From positions 45,077 to 109,076 of the forward strand of contig CAZUYD010000002.1 of NCBI GenBank assembly GCA_964624825.1: a stretch of 64,000 nt of DNA. Reading direction: 5' to 3'. Position 1 is the stretch's first letter. Each line of letters begins with the position of its first letter. Below, in pieces: positions 8,628 to 19,632 of the stretch. The stretch comes from Enorma sp964624825. Lineage in GTDB: Bacteria; Actinomycetota; Coriobacteriia; Coriobacteriales; Coriobacteriaceae. The notes beneath the pieces were generated by a model, which saw only the letters and a program-made list of their open reading frames with translations, searched no databases and was not told where the DNA came from. The position numbers and the translations under genes were made by a program.

Positions 8628-8703
8628 TGGTGGGCCGTTAGGGGTTCGAACCCTAGACCTTGGGATTAAAAGTCCCCTGCTCTGCCAGCTGAGCTAACGG
8701 CCC
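8628..8703 (-). tRNA. tRNA-Lys (anticodon UUU)
   Basis: Read on the minus strand, GGGCCGT pairs with ACGGCCC as acceptor arms. The D arm is GCTCAGCTGGCAGAGC, the anticodon loop CTTTTAA gives UUU, and the T arm carries GGTTCGAACC. The CCA end is encoded (8628-8630). Length is 76 nt including CCA. It is a solitary tRNA gene between two repeat-bearing spacers; no phage or integrase gene flanks it. Confidence 0.96.
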
Positions 8704-8788
8704 GCAGAAGGCATTGTATCACGGCCAGACCGTCTCGTGCGCGAACCTGTCGTTCATGCGCACGGTAGCATCTCGAATATGAAGCGTC

Positions 8789-9026
8789 ACCGGCATTCCT
8801 GGTGGTTTTTGGTTCAAACATCCTGAATACGCATAGCGCGGAAGCTCCGCGTCCGATGTACCTGGTGATTTGGTAAGCATCAATACCCCGACAGCGTCTC
8901 GGCCGTCTCGAACGCCTGCCGACATGTCTGGTGAGTTGGTGAGCATGAACACCTCCACAGGGAGAGGAAAGGAGACCGAGGTGACCGGTATTCCTAGTGG
9001 TTTGGTGTAATCAAACACCCTATTGT
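8789..9026 (-). repeat. Four 66-bp imperfect tandem repeats (22-residue units on the minus strand)
   Basis: The landmark cctggtg recurs at 8798, 8861, 8927 (tctggtg) and 8993 (cctagtg), giving periods of 63, 66 and 66 bp. All are multiples of three. On the minus strand one open frame (8719-9147) reads VFDYTKPLGIPV, VFMLTNSPDMSA, VLMLTKSPGTSD and CLNQKPPGMPVT at 22-residue steps. No start with a ribosome-binding site is evident, so I annotate DNA repeats. The array may be a decayed repeat-protein gene or non-coding DNA. Confidence 0.7.
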
Positions 9027-9080
9027 GTTGAGGTGGTGCATGCGGGGAGCGAGCGTGGCGGTGATTTGGTGCGTGCCAAG

Positions 9081-9180
9081 CACATGTCCCGGCCTTTATT
9101 CCATGACGCTTGCGATCATCCTGCGCTACCACTTCGGCCGCCTGCACATGTTGCCCGACCGTTATTCCATGGCGCTTGCC
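9081..9180. repeat. Second 66-bp-period repeat pair beside the array
   Basis: ttattccatg occurs at 9096-9105 and 9162-9171, 66 bp apart. It sits within longer similar blocks that start with cacatgt near 9081 and 9145 and end with gcgcttgc or acgcttgc. On the minus strand, in the same frame as the neighbouring array, both encode RHGI followed by diverged residues. The spacer from 8704 to 9298 therefore consists largely of 66-bp repeats of two types. Confidence 0.6.
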
Positions 9181-9298
9181 ACAACTTCGGATTCATCGTC
9201 GCAAACTTGCCGTATGATTCAAATAACAGTGTGTTTCGGCACCCCAAGCCCACCGTCACAAGACGGCGGACGAGCTGCTGTTTGAAAGGAAGGCAACT

Positions 9299-10993
9299 AT
9301 GGCAGACGTACACCAGCTCCTCGATGAATGGATCGCCAACGTCGAGGATGAAGAGCTTTCAGCAGAGCTCCAAGCCCTCAAAGAAGGCAAGGACGAGTCC
9401 ACGATAACCGACGCGTTCTTCCAAGACCTCGCATTCGGTACGGCAGGGCTTCGCGGCACCCTCGGCGCGGGAACCAACCGCATGAACATCTATACGGTCG
9501 GTCGCGCCACCCAGGGGTTCGCCGACTACCTGGTCGCGACGTATGAGAACCCCACCGTTGCCATCGCGCGCGATAGCCGCAACAAGGGCGAGCTGTTCGT
9601 TAAGACGGCGGCATCGATCTTTGCGGCGAACGGTGTGGTAGCCAAGGTGTATCCGAAAATCTCCCCGGTGCCCACGCTGTCTTGGGCGGTGCGCGATCTT
9701 GCGTGTTCGGGTGGCGTGTGCGTGACCGCCTCGCATAACCCTGCGCAATACAACGGCTACAAGGCCTACGGCCCTGATGGTTGCCAGATTGCATCCGAGG
9801 TCGCCGACGCCATCTCGGCTGCGATCGCCAAGGTTGACATGTGGCACGACATCAAGACCATGGATTTCGATGAGGCGCTGGCGCAAGGGAAGATTGAGTG
9901 GATCGGTGACGACTGCCTCGATCGCTACTTCGACGCCGTGCTCAAGACCTCGGTCTGCTCTCCGACCGAGGAGAACTCAGCGGCTACTCCGCTGAAGCTT
10001 GTATACACGCCGCTTAACGGTACCGGGCTTATCCCGGTGACCACCGTGCTCAACCGCGCCGGCATTACCGACATCACCGTGGTGCCTGAGCAGCGCGATC
10101 CAGATGGAAACTTCCCCACCTGTCCGTATCCGAACCCCGAGATTCGCGAAGCCATGCAGAAAGGCATCGACCTGTGCCAGGAAGTTCATCCTGACCTGCT
10201 GCTTGCGACAGACCCCGATGCCGACCGCGTGGGCGTAGCGTGCCAAGACGGAGACGACTACACGTTGCTCACGGGCAACGAGATCGGTGTGCTGCTGCTT
10301 GATTACATCTGCAAGATGCGCGCGGCGCGCGGTGAGGACCTTTCCACCAAGGTCGCGGTGACCACCATCGTGTCCTCTGCCATGGTTGACGCGCTGGCTG
10401 CTAAATATGGATTCGAGCTGCGCCGCTGCCTCACGGGATTCAAATACATCGGCGACATCATCACCTCGCTTTCCGATGCGGGCGAGCCCGAGCGCTTCAT
10501 CTTTGGCTTCGAAGAGAGCTACGGGTACCTTTCGGGCGACCATGTGCGCGATAAAGATGCGGTGAACGCATCGTTGCTCATCTGCCAGATGGCGCAGTAC
10601 TACAAGACTCAAGGCAAGAATCTGGTTGAAGCCATGCATGAGCTGTATGAGACGTATGGCTACTACCACAACAAGACGGTCTCGCTTTCTTATCCCGGCG
10701 CCGAGGGTGCCGACAAGATGGCGGGGATCATGGCGAGCCTGCGCGCCGAGGCGCCTGCGGCGATTGCGGGGGCGTCGGTCGAGGCGGTCGTCGATTACCA
10801 GGAGGGCGTAGGCGGCCTGCCCAAGGCGAACGTGATCGAGTTCGATCTTGAGGGCGGTAACAAGGCCATCGTGCGGCCGAGCGGTACCGAGCCAAAGATC
10901 AAGCTGTACATCTTTGCAACGGGTGAAGATGCGGCGGCGGCCGATGCGCTCATCGAGCAGATTGAAGCCGCTGGGCGCGAGCTTCTATCGTAG
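9299..10993 (+). CDS. Phospho-sugar mutase (phosphoglucomutase/phosphomannomutase family)
   Basis: 564 residues, the long alpha-D-phosphohexomutase type that interconverts hexose 1- and 6-phosphates (PgcA-like). The phosphoserine loop VTASHNPAQYNGYK holds Ser145. The metal loop ATDPDADRVGVA is the usual DxDxDR motif. The sugar-selecting loop is FGFEESYGYLSGDHVRDKD, and the phosphate-binding C-terminal loop is RPSGTEPKIKLY. The ATG at 9299 follows aaaggaagg with correct spacing. A strong intrinsic terminator follows at 11038, so it is probably monocistronic. A probable role is supplying glucose 1-phosphate for glycogen or cell-wall polysaccharide. A second, shorter mutase lies at 62219. Confidence 0.93.
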   Translation: MADVHQLLDEWIANVEDEELSAELQALKEGKDESTITDAFFQDLAFGTAGLRGTLGAGTNRMNIYTVGRATQGFADYLVATYENPTVAIARDSRNKGELFVKTAASIFAANGVVAKVYPKISPVPTLSWAVRDLACSGGVCVTASHNPAQYNGYKAYGPDGCQIASEVADAISAAIAKVDMWHDIKTMDFDEALAQGKIEWIGDDCLDRYFDAVLKTSVCSPTEENSAATPLKLVYTPLNGTGLIPVTTVLNRAGITDITVVPEQRDPDGNFPTCPYPNPEIREAMQKGIDLCQEVHPDLLLATDPDADRVGVACQDGDDYTLLTGNEIGVLLLDYICKMRAARGEDLSTKVAVTTIVSSAMVDALAAKYGFELRRCLTGFKYIGDIITSLSDAGEPERFIFGFEESYGYLSGDHVRDKDAVNASLLICQMAQYYKTQGKNLVEAMHELYETYGYYHNKTVSLSYPGAEGADKMAGIMASLRAEAPAAIAGASVEAVVDYQEGVGGLPKANVIEFDLEGGNKAIVRPSGTEPKIKLYIFATGEDAAAADALIEQIEAAGRELLS

Positions 10994-11037
10994 CGATGTC
11001 GTTGGTATAGCGATTCCCCTGGATTCGTGAGCCGCGT

Positions 11038-11084
11038 AACCCGGGCTTGGTTACCATTGGGAATGACCAGGCCCGGGTTTTATT
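11038..11084 (+). terminator. Intrinsic terminator of the phosphosugar mutase gene
   Basis: A 14-bp stem (11038-11051 aacccgggcttggt with 11066-11079 accaggcccgggtt, one G-U pair) is followed by a T-rich tract (tttatt). Confidence 0.9.
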
Positions 11085-11327
11085 GTAGGTATTATGCACC
11101 GGATTTTGAGGTCGCGCGCTGTGTGAGGAGCCACGTGCCTGGTTCGGTGTAGGCGCCAGGTGCACCTGCAAGAGTGCTTGCGCAGCTCGTTCGGGGTGTC
11201 GCATGCATGGATTACGGACTCGTTCCTTTACGCATGGGAGACGAGGGCGATGCGCGCCTTGTCGAGACCGCCACCGCATATGGATATGGGCGTCACGTAT
11301 ATCCTTGTAACCACGCGCGCCCCGCGC
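11085..11327. other. Spacer without a supported gene
   Basis: About 240 bp between the terminator and the minus-strand gene ending at 11328. Short open frames exist, but none has a ribosome-binding site or recognisable product. I see nothing else here. Confidence 0.5.
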
Positions 11328-11831
11328 CTAATGAAAGAGAAGCACCCAAACGACGATCGCAAGGATGGTGACGAGTGCGAGGACGACGAGGATGCGCATC
11401 CTTCGCCGAGCCTTGTTCTGGCGCGCCGTGAAAATCGCCTTCCGTCCCGGCGGCGTCGAGAGATATCGGTTAGAGCGCAATGTTTGGGGCGTGCCATCGC
11501 CCGGAGATTTGTGCCGCGGGTGGGCTGGCCGGCCTGGCTTCGTCGCGTTGGAATCAACCGGCTGAAGATATTGCGCGTCGGAGGTTGCGACGCCCATATG
11601 CTTGCGCCTGGAGCCGCTTCGACCTGGAGCGCCGTACTGCGACGTTTGGCCTGAAGAAGCTGCTCCGCGTGCGGTCGGGTTTTGCGCCTGCCGCCGATAC
11701 GCCGTCCCGTCATCGGTGATGGGTTCTTGGGTGACATGATGGACGGTTCGCCGGTACGGCACAAACGAGCTTTGTTCTGCGCTGCTCGATTGTTGCGGAT
11801 TAGGATTTGGGGCCCGGCGGTCGTTGTCCAT
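11328..11831 (-). CDS. Tail-anchored small membrane protein, disordered N-terminus
   Basis: 167 residues. Residues 1-145 are rich in Arg, Ser, Gln, Pro and Thr with no predicted fold. A single hydrophobic helix at the very C-terminus (RILVVLALVTILAIVVWVLLFH) follows an Arg/Lys-rich stretch (ARQNKARRRM), so the protein is expected to be a C-tail-anchored membrane protein with its bulk in the cytoplasm. The start ATG follows agggggat on the minus strand. I do not recognise the family. Small proteins of this build are common beside housekeeping genes in Coriobacteriia and are often poorly conserved. Confidence 0.7.
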   Translation of the reverse strand: MDNDRRAPNPNPQQSSSAEQSSFVPYRRTVHHVTQEPITDDGTAYRRQAQNPTARGAASSGQTSQYGAPGRSGSRRKHMGVATSDAQYLQPVDSNATKPGRPAHPRHKSPGDGTPQTLRSNRYLSTPPGRKAIFTARQNKARRRMRILVVLALVTILAIVVWVLLFH

Positions 11832-12197
11832 AAAATCCCCCTACAAAACCTCAAACACAGCCACACTTTACCGGCTCATGATTGCGTATTTGCTGTTTGA
11901 TACAAAGTTAAGTCCATATTCATGATTGATACACATGGTACGGAAACCAAACCGGCCGCGCCGTTCCAATCTCTGCACGCATCGCCAGATTCGAATTCCT
12001 CGGAGCGATGAAAATGCAGCTCGAGTACCGCGCTTCGTTAAAATCTAAGTAAGATGGACTTAAATATAATGATAGTGAGACACTTAAAAAATCTAAAAAC
12101 GTGTATAGAGCCGTTGATGTCGGGAATAACAAAGCTGTCCAAAGAAGACCTGACGCCCCGCAGAAGGGCGCAGGCAACCACGAGGGAGTGATTAGTT
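11832..12197 (+). promoter_or_regulatory. AT-rich control region upstream of hsp20
   Basis: This 366-bp divergent spacer contains an AT-rich block (about 11880-12130) unlike the GC-rich surroundings. A perfect TATAAT lies at 12065-12070, and TTGATACA occurs twice (11897, 11926). CGCCC and GGGCG at about 12154-12170 could form a short hairpin in the hsp20 leader. Neither a CIRCE box (TTAGCACTC-N9-GAGTGCTAA) nor an HspR HAIR motif is visible. Confidence 0.4.
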
Positions 12198-12617
12198 ATG
12201 GCAAACATGGTTCCATATCGTTCTGTTTTCGGTATCCGTCCTTCTTCGCTTTTCGATGCAATCGATGACATGATGGACTTCAGCGCCCCGTCCGCTCATG
12301 CGTTTCTCATGGATGTTGAGGACACCGGAAGCGCGTATGAGGCGAAGGCGTATCTCGCGGGCGTGAGCAAGGATGACATCGACATCGAGCTCAACGAAGG
12401 CCGCCTCTCCATTTCCGTTACGGTTGAAAACAAGGATGAGGACAAGGGCAAGAACTACCTGCAGCGCGAATTCTCGTCGTTTAGCGCCACCCGCGGCATC
12501 TACCTTAAGGATGCTTCGAACGAAGGCCTGTCCGCCCGCTTCGCCGACGGCGTGCTGACCGTCACGGTGCCGAAGATCGTCGAGAAGAAAAACGTCACCA
12601 AGGTCACGATCGACTAG
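12198..12617 (+). CDS. Hsp20/alpha-crystallin family small heat-shock protein
   Basis: 139 residues, the usual size for a bacterial small heat-shock chaperone, an ATP-independent holdase that forms large oligomers. The alpha-crystallin domain runs from about 38 to 135 and shows YEAKAYLAGVSKDDIDIELNEGRLSISV and the late motif ARFADGVLTVTVPK, a variant of the A-x-x-x-n-G-v-L signature. The ATG follows gaggga at a normal distance. It stands alone, with a long AT-rich leader upstream and a strong terminator downstream, so expression is probably regulated independently, plausibly by heat or other stress. Confidence 0.93.
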   Translation: MANMVPYRSVFGIRPSSLFDAIDDMMDFSAPSAHAFLMDVEDTGSAYEAKAYLAGVSKDDIDIELNEGRLSISVTVENKDEDKGKNYLQREFSSFSATRGIYLKDASNEGLSARFADGVLTVTVPKIVEKKNVTKVTID

Positions 12618-12674
12618 TCATGATGGGCTACGCGCCGCACGGATAGCCGCGCCGCATAGCTGAGGAACGGCGCA

Positions 12675-12708
12675 GCCCCCATCTGGAATAATCCAGATGG
12701 GGGCTTTT
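12675..12708 (+). terminator. Intrinsic terminator of hsp20
   Basis: A perfect 13-bp stem gcccccatctgga (12675-12687) with tccagatgggggc (12692-12704), a four-base loop ataa, then tttt. Confidence 0.93.
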
Positions 12709-12870
12709 CGCGTTCACGCGCGCGCATCCCGCGCATGGTACTCTGGCATGGAGCGTCAGAGTACCATACGTTCGACTGGCCGGTGCGCCGCGCCGCGTCG
12801 AACGACGATCGAAGCGCGATCGCTTACGTTCTCGAACTTAAACTACTTGCAGCGAATGGAGCTATAGGTC

Positions 12871-14421
12871 ATGCCAACGGTTTCGCAGCGCTACGGCGCA
12901 CATCATGCACGGCGCCCAAACGGGGGTTCTGCAAGTTCCGTCGCGCCCGTCGTGCTCATGGTATCGGGCGGCGCGGATTCCACGGCGCTGCTCGTGATGG
13001 CGTGCATCTCGCAACTCGACCTCATGGACGGGCGGGGCCGCGCCCGCATCGCGCGCGATCGCTTGCACGTGCTGCACGTGAACCACCACCTGCGCGGCGA
13101 CGCCTCCGATGCGGACGAGGCGTTCGTTCGCGATCTTTGTGAACGGTTCGGCCTTCCGTTGTGCGTGGAGCATGCGTCGTTTACCGATCTGGGCGGCCAA
13201 AACCTCGAGGCTGCCGCGCGTGAGGTTCGCTATGCGGCTGCCCGCCGGTATGTGCGCGCGCTTTGCATCGAGGCGGGCTGCTCCCGCTCGGCGGCGCGCA
13301 TCGCGACCGCTCACACGGCAAGCGATCGCGCGGAGACGTTCTTCATGAACGCGATCAAGGGATCCGGTTCGGCTGGCCTCTCGAGCATCCCGCGCCGGCA
13401 CAACATCGTTGTGCGGCCGCTCATCGACAGCACGCACGAAGAGCTCTGCCGATATCTCGAAATGATGGGCATCTCTTGGCGTGAGGATGAGAGCAACCAA
13501 GATACCTCGTACCTGAGAAACTACGTGCGCCATCGCGTCATGCCGGTTGCGCGCGCACGAAACCCCCAGCTCGTCCGCACCGTCAGTGCCTCATGCGATA
13601 TCCTGGGCGACGAAGACGCATTCCTGTCGAAGCTCGCATCGCAGGCGTTTCGAACATGTGCGCGTCGTCAGCAGCCGGGACTCGTCGTTCTCGATGCCGC
13701 CCGGCTCGCCTCGGCAGAGGTTGCAATCGCGCGGCGCATCGTTCGCTTGGCCGTTCGCACGCTCGATCCCGACGCCCGCTTGGAGATGCGGCACGTCGAG
13801 TCGGTGCTGACCTGCGTGGCGGCTGGCGCGGGGTCGCTCACCCTGCCGGGCAACATCGACGCGCGCATGGAGTTCGATACGCTTTCGCTGAGAACCGCCG
13901 CCGCCCGCGAAGAGCTTGTGGCCGGGTGGATCGCCGTGCCCGGGCGCATGCCGCTCGCGGCGGGCGCGATGCTCGCGTCGTCGCTCGAGCGCGTTCCCGC
14001 CGGCACTGACGGGGCCGCATGGGCGCGCGAGCATGCGGCGCGCGCGGAAGCGGACGAGGCCGTCGCCTATGTCGATGCCGCCGCGCTGGGGTATGCCGAG
14101 CGCGACCTGATGCGACTTAAGGAATCGGGCGACGGGGTGCCGGCGGAGGCCCAGCACGTGCGCCTCTGGGTGGATGCGCCGGCGCCAGGCGACGTTATGT
14201 GCCCGCTCGGCATGCGCGGACGGTCGAAAAAGCTCTCCGATGTGCTCGGGGAGGAGCGCGTGCCCGTGGCCGAACGCCCCTATGTGCCGGTGGTGCGGAC
14301 ATCTCCCGGCGGCGCCGTTGTGTGGGTTGGCGGAATTCGCCTCGATGACCGCTTTAAATGCATCGCGACCAGCCGCGTGTTGGTAAAATTGAGCGTCCGC
14401 CACCTTGATCCCGCGGTATAA
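12871..14421 (+). CDS. tilS: tRNA(Ile)-lysidine synthase
   Basis: 516 residues. The N-terminal PP-loop SGGADST (residues 32-38) binds ATP, and the following VLHVNHHLRGDASDADEAFVRDLC, AREVRY and ATAHTASDRAETFFMNAIKGSG segments match TilS. This enzyme attaches lysine to cytidine-34 of tRNA-Ile(CAU) so that it reads AUA. The C-terminal part carries the extra domain with VMCPLGMRGRSKKLSDVLGEERVP. Position supports the call: tilS-hpt-ftsH is a widely conserved cluster, and hpt begins 53 bp downstream. Confidence 0.94.
   Translation: MPTVSQRYGAHHARRPNGGSASSVAPVVLMVSGGADSTALLVMACISQLDLMDGRGRARIARDRLHVLHVNHHLRGDASDADEAFVRDLCERFGLPLCVEHASFTDLGGQNLEAAAREVRYAAARRYVRALCIEAGCSRSAARIATAHTASDRAETFFMNAIKGSGSAGLSSIPRRHNIVVRPLIDSTHEELCRYLEMMGISWREDESNQDTSYLRNYVRHRVMPVARARNPQLVRTVSASCDILGDEDAFLSKLASQAFRTCARRQQPGLVVLDAARLASAEVAIARRIVRLAVRTLDPDARLEMRHVESVLTCVAAGAGSLTLPGNIDARMEFDTLSLRTAAAREELVAGWIAVPGRMPLAAGAMLASSLERVPAGTDGAAWAREHAARAEADEAVAYVDAAALGYAERDLMRLKESGDGVPAEAQHVRLWVDAPAPGDVMCPLGMRGRSKKLSDVLGEERVPVAERPYVPVVRTSPGGAVVWVGGIRLDDRFKCIATSRVLVKLSVRHLDPAV
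14384..14389 (+). promoter_or_regulatory. Possible -10 box for hpt inside the tilS 3' end
   Basis: TAAAAT at 14384-14389 in the context tggtaaaattg lies about 85 bp before the hpt start. No clear -35 is seen. It could give hpt-ftsH its own transcript. Confidence 0.25.
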
Positions 14422-14474
14422 CGCCTCGGACTGGTGTAAGCTGCGTACCATGGACGAATGAGCAGGAGGGTACC

Positions 14475-15032
14475 ATGTGCGAGCAGAACTCGATGCATCC
14501 GGACGTCGAGACCATTTTGTTCGACGAGGCGCAGATCAAAGGCATCGTCGAACGCATGGGCGCTGAGATTTCCCGCGATTACCGAGGGAAAGATCTGGTG
14601 CTGATCGCCGTTCTGCGCGGTGCCGTGGTCTTTATGGGCGATCTCATGCGCGCCATCGACGTGCCGCTCGCCATCGACTTCATGGCTGTTTCTAGCTATG
14701 GTGACAAGGCGAAGTCCTCGGGCATCGTGCGCATCGTGAAGGATCTCGATATGGACATCAAGGGACGCGACGTGCTCATTGTCGAGGATATTCTCGATTC
14801 TGGCCTGACGCTCAACTATCTCATGAAGAACCTGAGCAGCCGGCATCCCGCTTCGATAGAGGTCGCGACGTTTTTGTGGAAAGATGTCAAGGGCAAGCAG
14901 ACTGCCGTGAATCCCAAATACGTGGGCACGCATTGCCCCGACGCCTTTGTGGTGGGCTATGGGCTCGATTATGCCGAGCACTACCGCAACCTTCCCTATG
15001 TGGGCATACTCAAGCCGGAGGTTTATTTGTAA
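14475..15032 (+). CDS. hpt: Hypoxanthine(-guanine) phosphoribosyltransferase
   Basis: 185 residues. The PRPP-binding motif VLIVEDILDSGLTL and the early loop VLIAVLRGAVVFMGDL with the following VSSYGDKAKSSG are characteristic of hypoxanthine phosphoribosyltransferase, which salvages hypoxanthine/guanine to IMP/GMP using PRPP. The C-terminal FVVGYGLDYAEHYRNLPYVGIL matches the base-binding end. A strong aggaggg precedes the ATG. ftsH starts one base after the stop codon, so the two are translationally linked, as in many Firmicutes and Actinobacteria. Confidence 0.96.
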   Translation: MCEQNSMHPDVETILFDEAQIKGIVERMGAEISRDYRGKDLVLIAVLRGAVVFMGDLMRAIDVPLAIDFMAVSSYGDKAKSSGIVRIVKDLDMDIKGRDVLIVEDILDSGLTLNYLMKNLSSRHPASIEVATFLWKDVKGKQTAVNPKYVGTHCPDAFVVGYGLDYAEHYRNLPYVGILKPEVYL

Positions 15033-15033
15033 C

Positions 15034-17438
<2,405 letters not shown>

Positions 17439-17442
<4 letters not shown>

Positions 17443-18641
17443 ACGAGACCATGTGTGCGCGCGGAGCCGAAAGCTCGGTCATTCGCGAGATCTTCAGCTA
17501 TGCGAACGAGCGCAAGGCGCAGATCGGGGTGGAGAAGGTTTTCGATTTCAGCCTAGGCAACCCGAGCGTTCCCGCGCCCGAGGCGGTGCGCCGGAGCATC
17601 GAGCGCTCGCTCATGCTGCCTCCCGAGCAGCTTCATGGATACACGCCGGCGCCCGGTCTGCCCGAGGCGCGCACGGCCGTCGCCGAGTCGCTCAACCGGC
17701 GGTTCGGTACCAGCTACACCATGGGCGACGTCTTCATAACCGCCGGTGCGGCTGCCTCCGTCTCGTGCGCGCTGCACGCAGCGGCGTGCCCAGGTGATGA
17801 GGTCATCGTCATCGCGCCGTATTTTCCCGAGTACCGCGTATGGATCGAGACGACCGGTGCGACCTGCGTCGAGGTGCTCGCAGGCCAAGAGACGTTCCAA
17901 ATCGATGCCGCGGCGGTCGAGGCGGCCATCACCGATCGCACCGCGGCCGTCATAATCGATTCCCCGAACAACCCCACGGGTGCGGTATATACGCGCAGCA
18001 CGCTCAAGGCACTGGTCGATGTGCTGGAGCATGAGAACGCCGCACGTGAAGCACGGCTGGGGCATCCGCAGCCCATCGTGCTCATCTCGGATGAGCCCTA
18101 TCGCGATATCACCTATGGTGCCGAGGTGCCGTGGGTGCCGAGCCTCTACGAGCACACCGTGGTGTGCTATTCCTACAGCAAGTCACTGTCGCTTCCTGGC
18201 GAGCGCATAGGCTGGGTGCTCGTTCCCCAGGTGAGCGAGGGTGCTCGTCGCATGATGTGCTCTGTTGCGGGCGCGGCGCGCTCGCTCGGCTTCGTGTGCG
18301 CCCCCGCACTCTTCCAGCGCGTGATCATCGACTGCGTGGACGAGCCGTCCGATGTCGCGGCGTACGCGAGCAACCGTGATTTGCTCACCCAGGCGCTTTC
18401 TGCGATGGGCTACACCTATGTGGAGCCCGATGGCGCATTTTACCTATGGGTTCGTGCGCTCGAGCCCGATGCCGAGGCATTTTGTGAACGCGCCCGCGCA
18501 TACGAGCTGCTTCCGGTGCCGTCGAACAGCTTTGGTGTCGAGGGGTGGGTGCGCATCGGGTATTGCGTCTCGGCCGAGGTCATCGAGCGCTCGTTGCCCG
18601 CATGGCGTCAGCTCGCGCAGGACTACCAGATGGTAATCTAA
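17439..18641 (+). CDS. Class I/II PLP-dependent aminotransferase
   Basis: 400 residues from the GTG at 17439, whose GTGA overlaps the ftsH stop codon. Fold-type I features are clear: FSLGNPSVPAPE and GYTPAPGLPEAR at the N-terminus, GDVFITAGAAAS, the cofactor-binding DSPNNPTGAVY and LISDEPYRDI, and the Schiff-base lysine in YSYSKSLSLPGERIGWV. This arrangement fits the aspartate-aminotransferase-like subgroup (AspC/AlaT type), which exchanges amino groups between an amino acid and 2-oxoglutarate. The exact amino acid is not predictable. Coupling to ftsH is unusual functionally and probably reflects compact packing. Confidence 0.92.
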
Positions 18642-18686
18642 CACCAGGTGTCATATTCCCATATTGGGGATGGGAGGGCTTGCTCG

Positions 18687-19508
18687 ATGAATCGCATCAA
18701 GACGGACATCCACACGCATACGCTCTTCTCGCGTCACGCCTATTCGACGGTTGCTGAAAACGTTGCGGCAGCCGAGGCGGCCGGTCTCGAGGCATTGGGC
18801 TTATCCGATCACTTCAGCCGCATGCTGTTTTCCGAGCAGCACATTCGCAACTTCCAATTCTTCATCAACCAGGACATCTGGCCGCGCCTGTGGGGCGGCG
18901 TGTTTGTGCTGCGTGCGGCGGAAGTCGATATCACGTCGCTCAAGGGGGACTTGTTCGGGCAGGATATCGCCTGCCCCTTCAATATAACCAGCCAAGCATA
19001 TCGTGAGGAGAAAAGCCTCTTCGACCATGTGGCGTCTGGTTTGGATTACCTGATTGCAAGCGTGCATAAAACGCAGTTCGCAGACGGCGCCTCGCTTGCG
19101 CAAACGACGGAGATGTATATTCGCGTCCTGGAGCAGCCAGAGGTATTCGTGTTGGGGCATCCGGGCAGGTCGGGAGTCCCGTTCGATGTCGATGAGGTGC
19201 TGACTGCGGCCAAGGCGCACCACAAGCTCATCGAGATCAACGAGCACAGCTTTAGTGGCAGGCGCGGGAAGAGGGCGAGCGCGGTGTGCCAGCACATTGC
19301 CGAGCGCTGCGCGGAGCTGGGCGTGGGCATATCCGTTTCGAGTGACGCGCACATTGCCCAGAGCATCGGCTCCTACCCGCTCGCGCAGGACATGCTTGCC
19401 AAGATTCACTTCCCGCAGGAGCTCATCATGAATCGCGACCGCGCGACCCTGCTCGACGCCCTCGCTGCCGCGAACATGTGCGACCTGCGCGATGCGTGCG
19501 AGGGCTGA
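18687..19508 (+). CDS. PHP-domain metal-dependent phosphoesterase
   Basis: 273 residues. The N-terminal DIHTHTLFSRHAYSTVAEN and LGLSDHF motifs are the first metal-binding signatures of the PHP (polymerase and histidinol phosphatase) superfamily. Later ligands appear in ASVHKTQ, VLGHPGR, EINEHSF and VSSDAHIAQSIG. The layout resembles YcdX-type phosphatases with a trinuclear metal site. The ATG at 18687 follows ggagggct; the GTG at 18648 would add 13 unlikely residues. The physiological substrate is unknown. The 3' end is echoed twice just downstream. Confidence 0.87.
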   Translation: MNRIKTDIHTHTLFSRHAYSTVAENVAAAEAAGLEALGLSDHFSRMLFSEQHIRNFQFFINQDIWPRLWGGVFVLRAAEVDITSLKGDLFGQDIACPFNITSQAYREEKSLFDHVASGLDYLIASVHKTQFADGASLAQTTEMYIRVLEQPEVFVLGHPGRSGVPFDVDEVLTAAKAHHKLIEINEHSFSGRRGKRASAVCQHIAERCAELGVGISVSSDAHIAQSIGSYPLAQDMLAKIHFPQELIMNRDRATLLDALAAANMCDLRDACEG

Positions 19509-19556
19509 GGGCGCCGTTCTTACCGATGTGCGCGAGGGTTGAGCACGAGGGCTGAG
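19499..19556. repeat. Three copies of the PHP gene 3' terminus
   Basis: cgagggctgag, which includes the TGA stop of the PHP gene, occurs at 19499-19509 and again at 19546-19556. A one-base variant cgagggttgag lies at 19533-19543. Copies two and three lie just beyond the stop codon. Confidence 0.7.
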
Positions 19557-19632
19557 GGCACGCGATACGCGCAAGATGCGCGCGAGCTCGCAGCGGGAGA
19601 TGGCGGGGCTCTGCCCCGCATACGGCGTCTGC

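Noticed and set aside
8719..9147. 142-codon minus-strand frame over the 66-bp array called as a CDS
   Set aside because: No ribosome-binding site before the candidate starts, and a repeat length that alone keeps the frame open. Kept as repeats.
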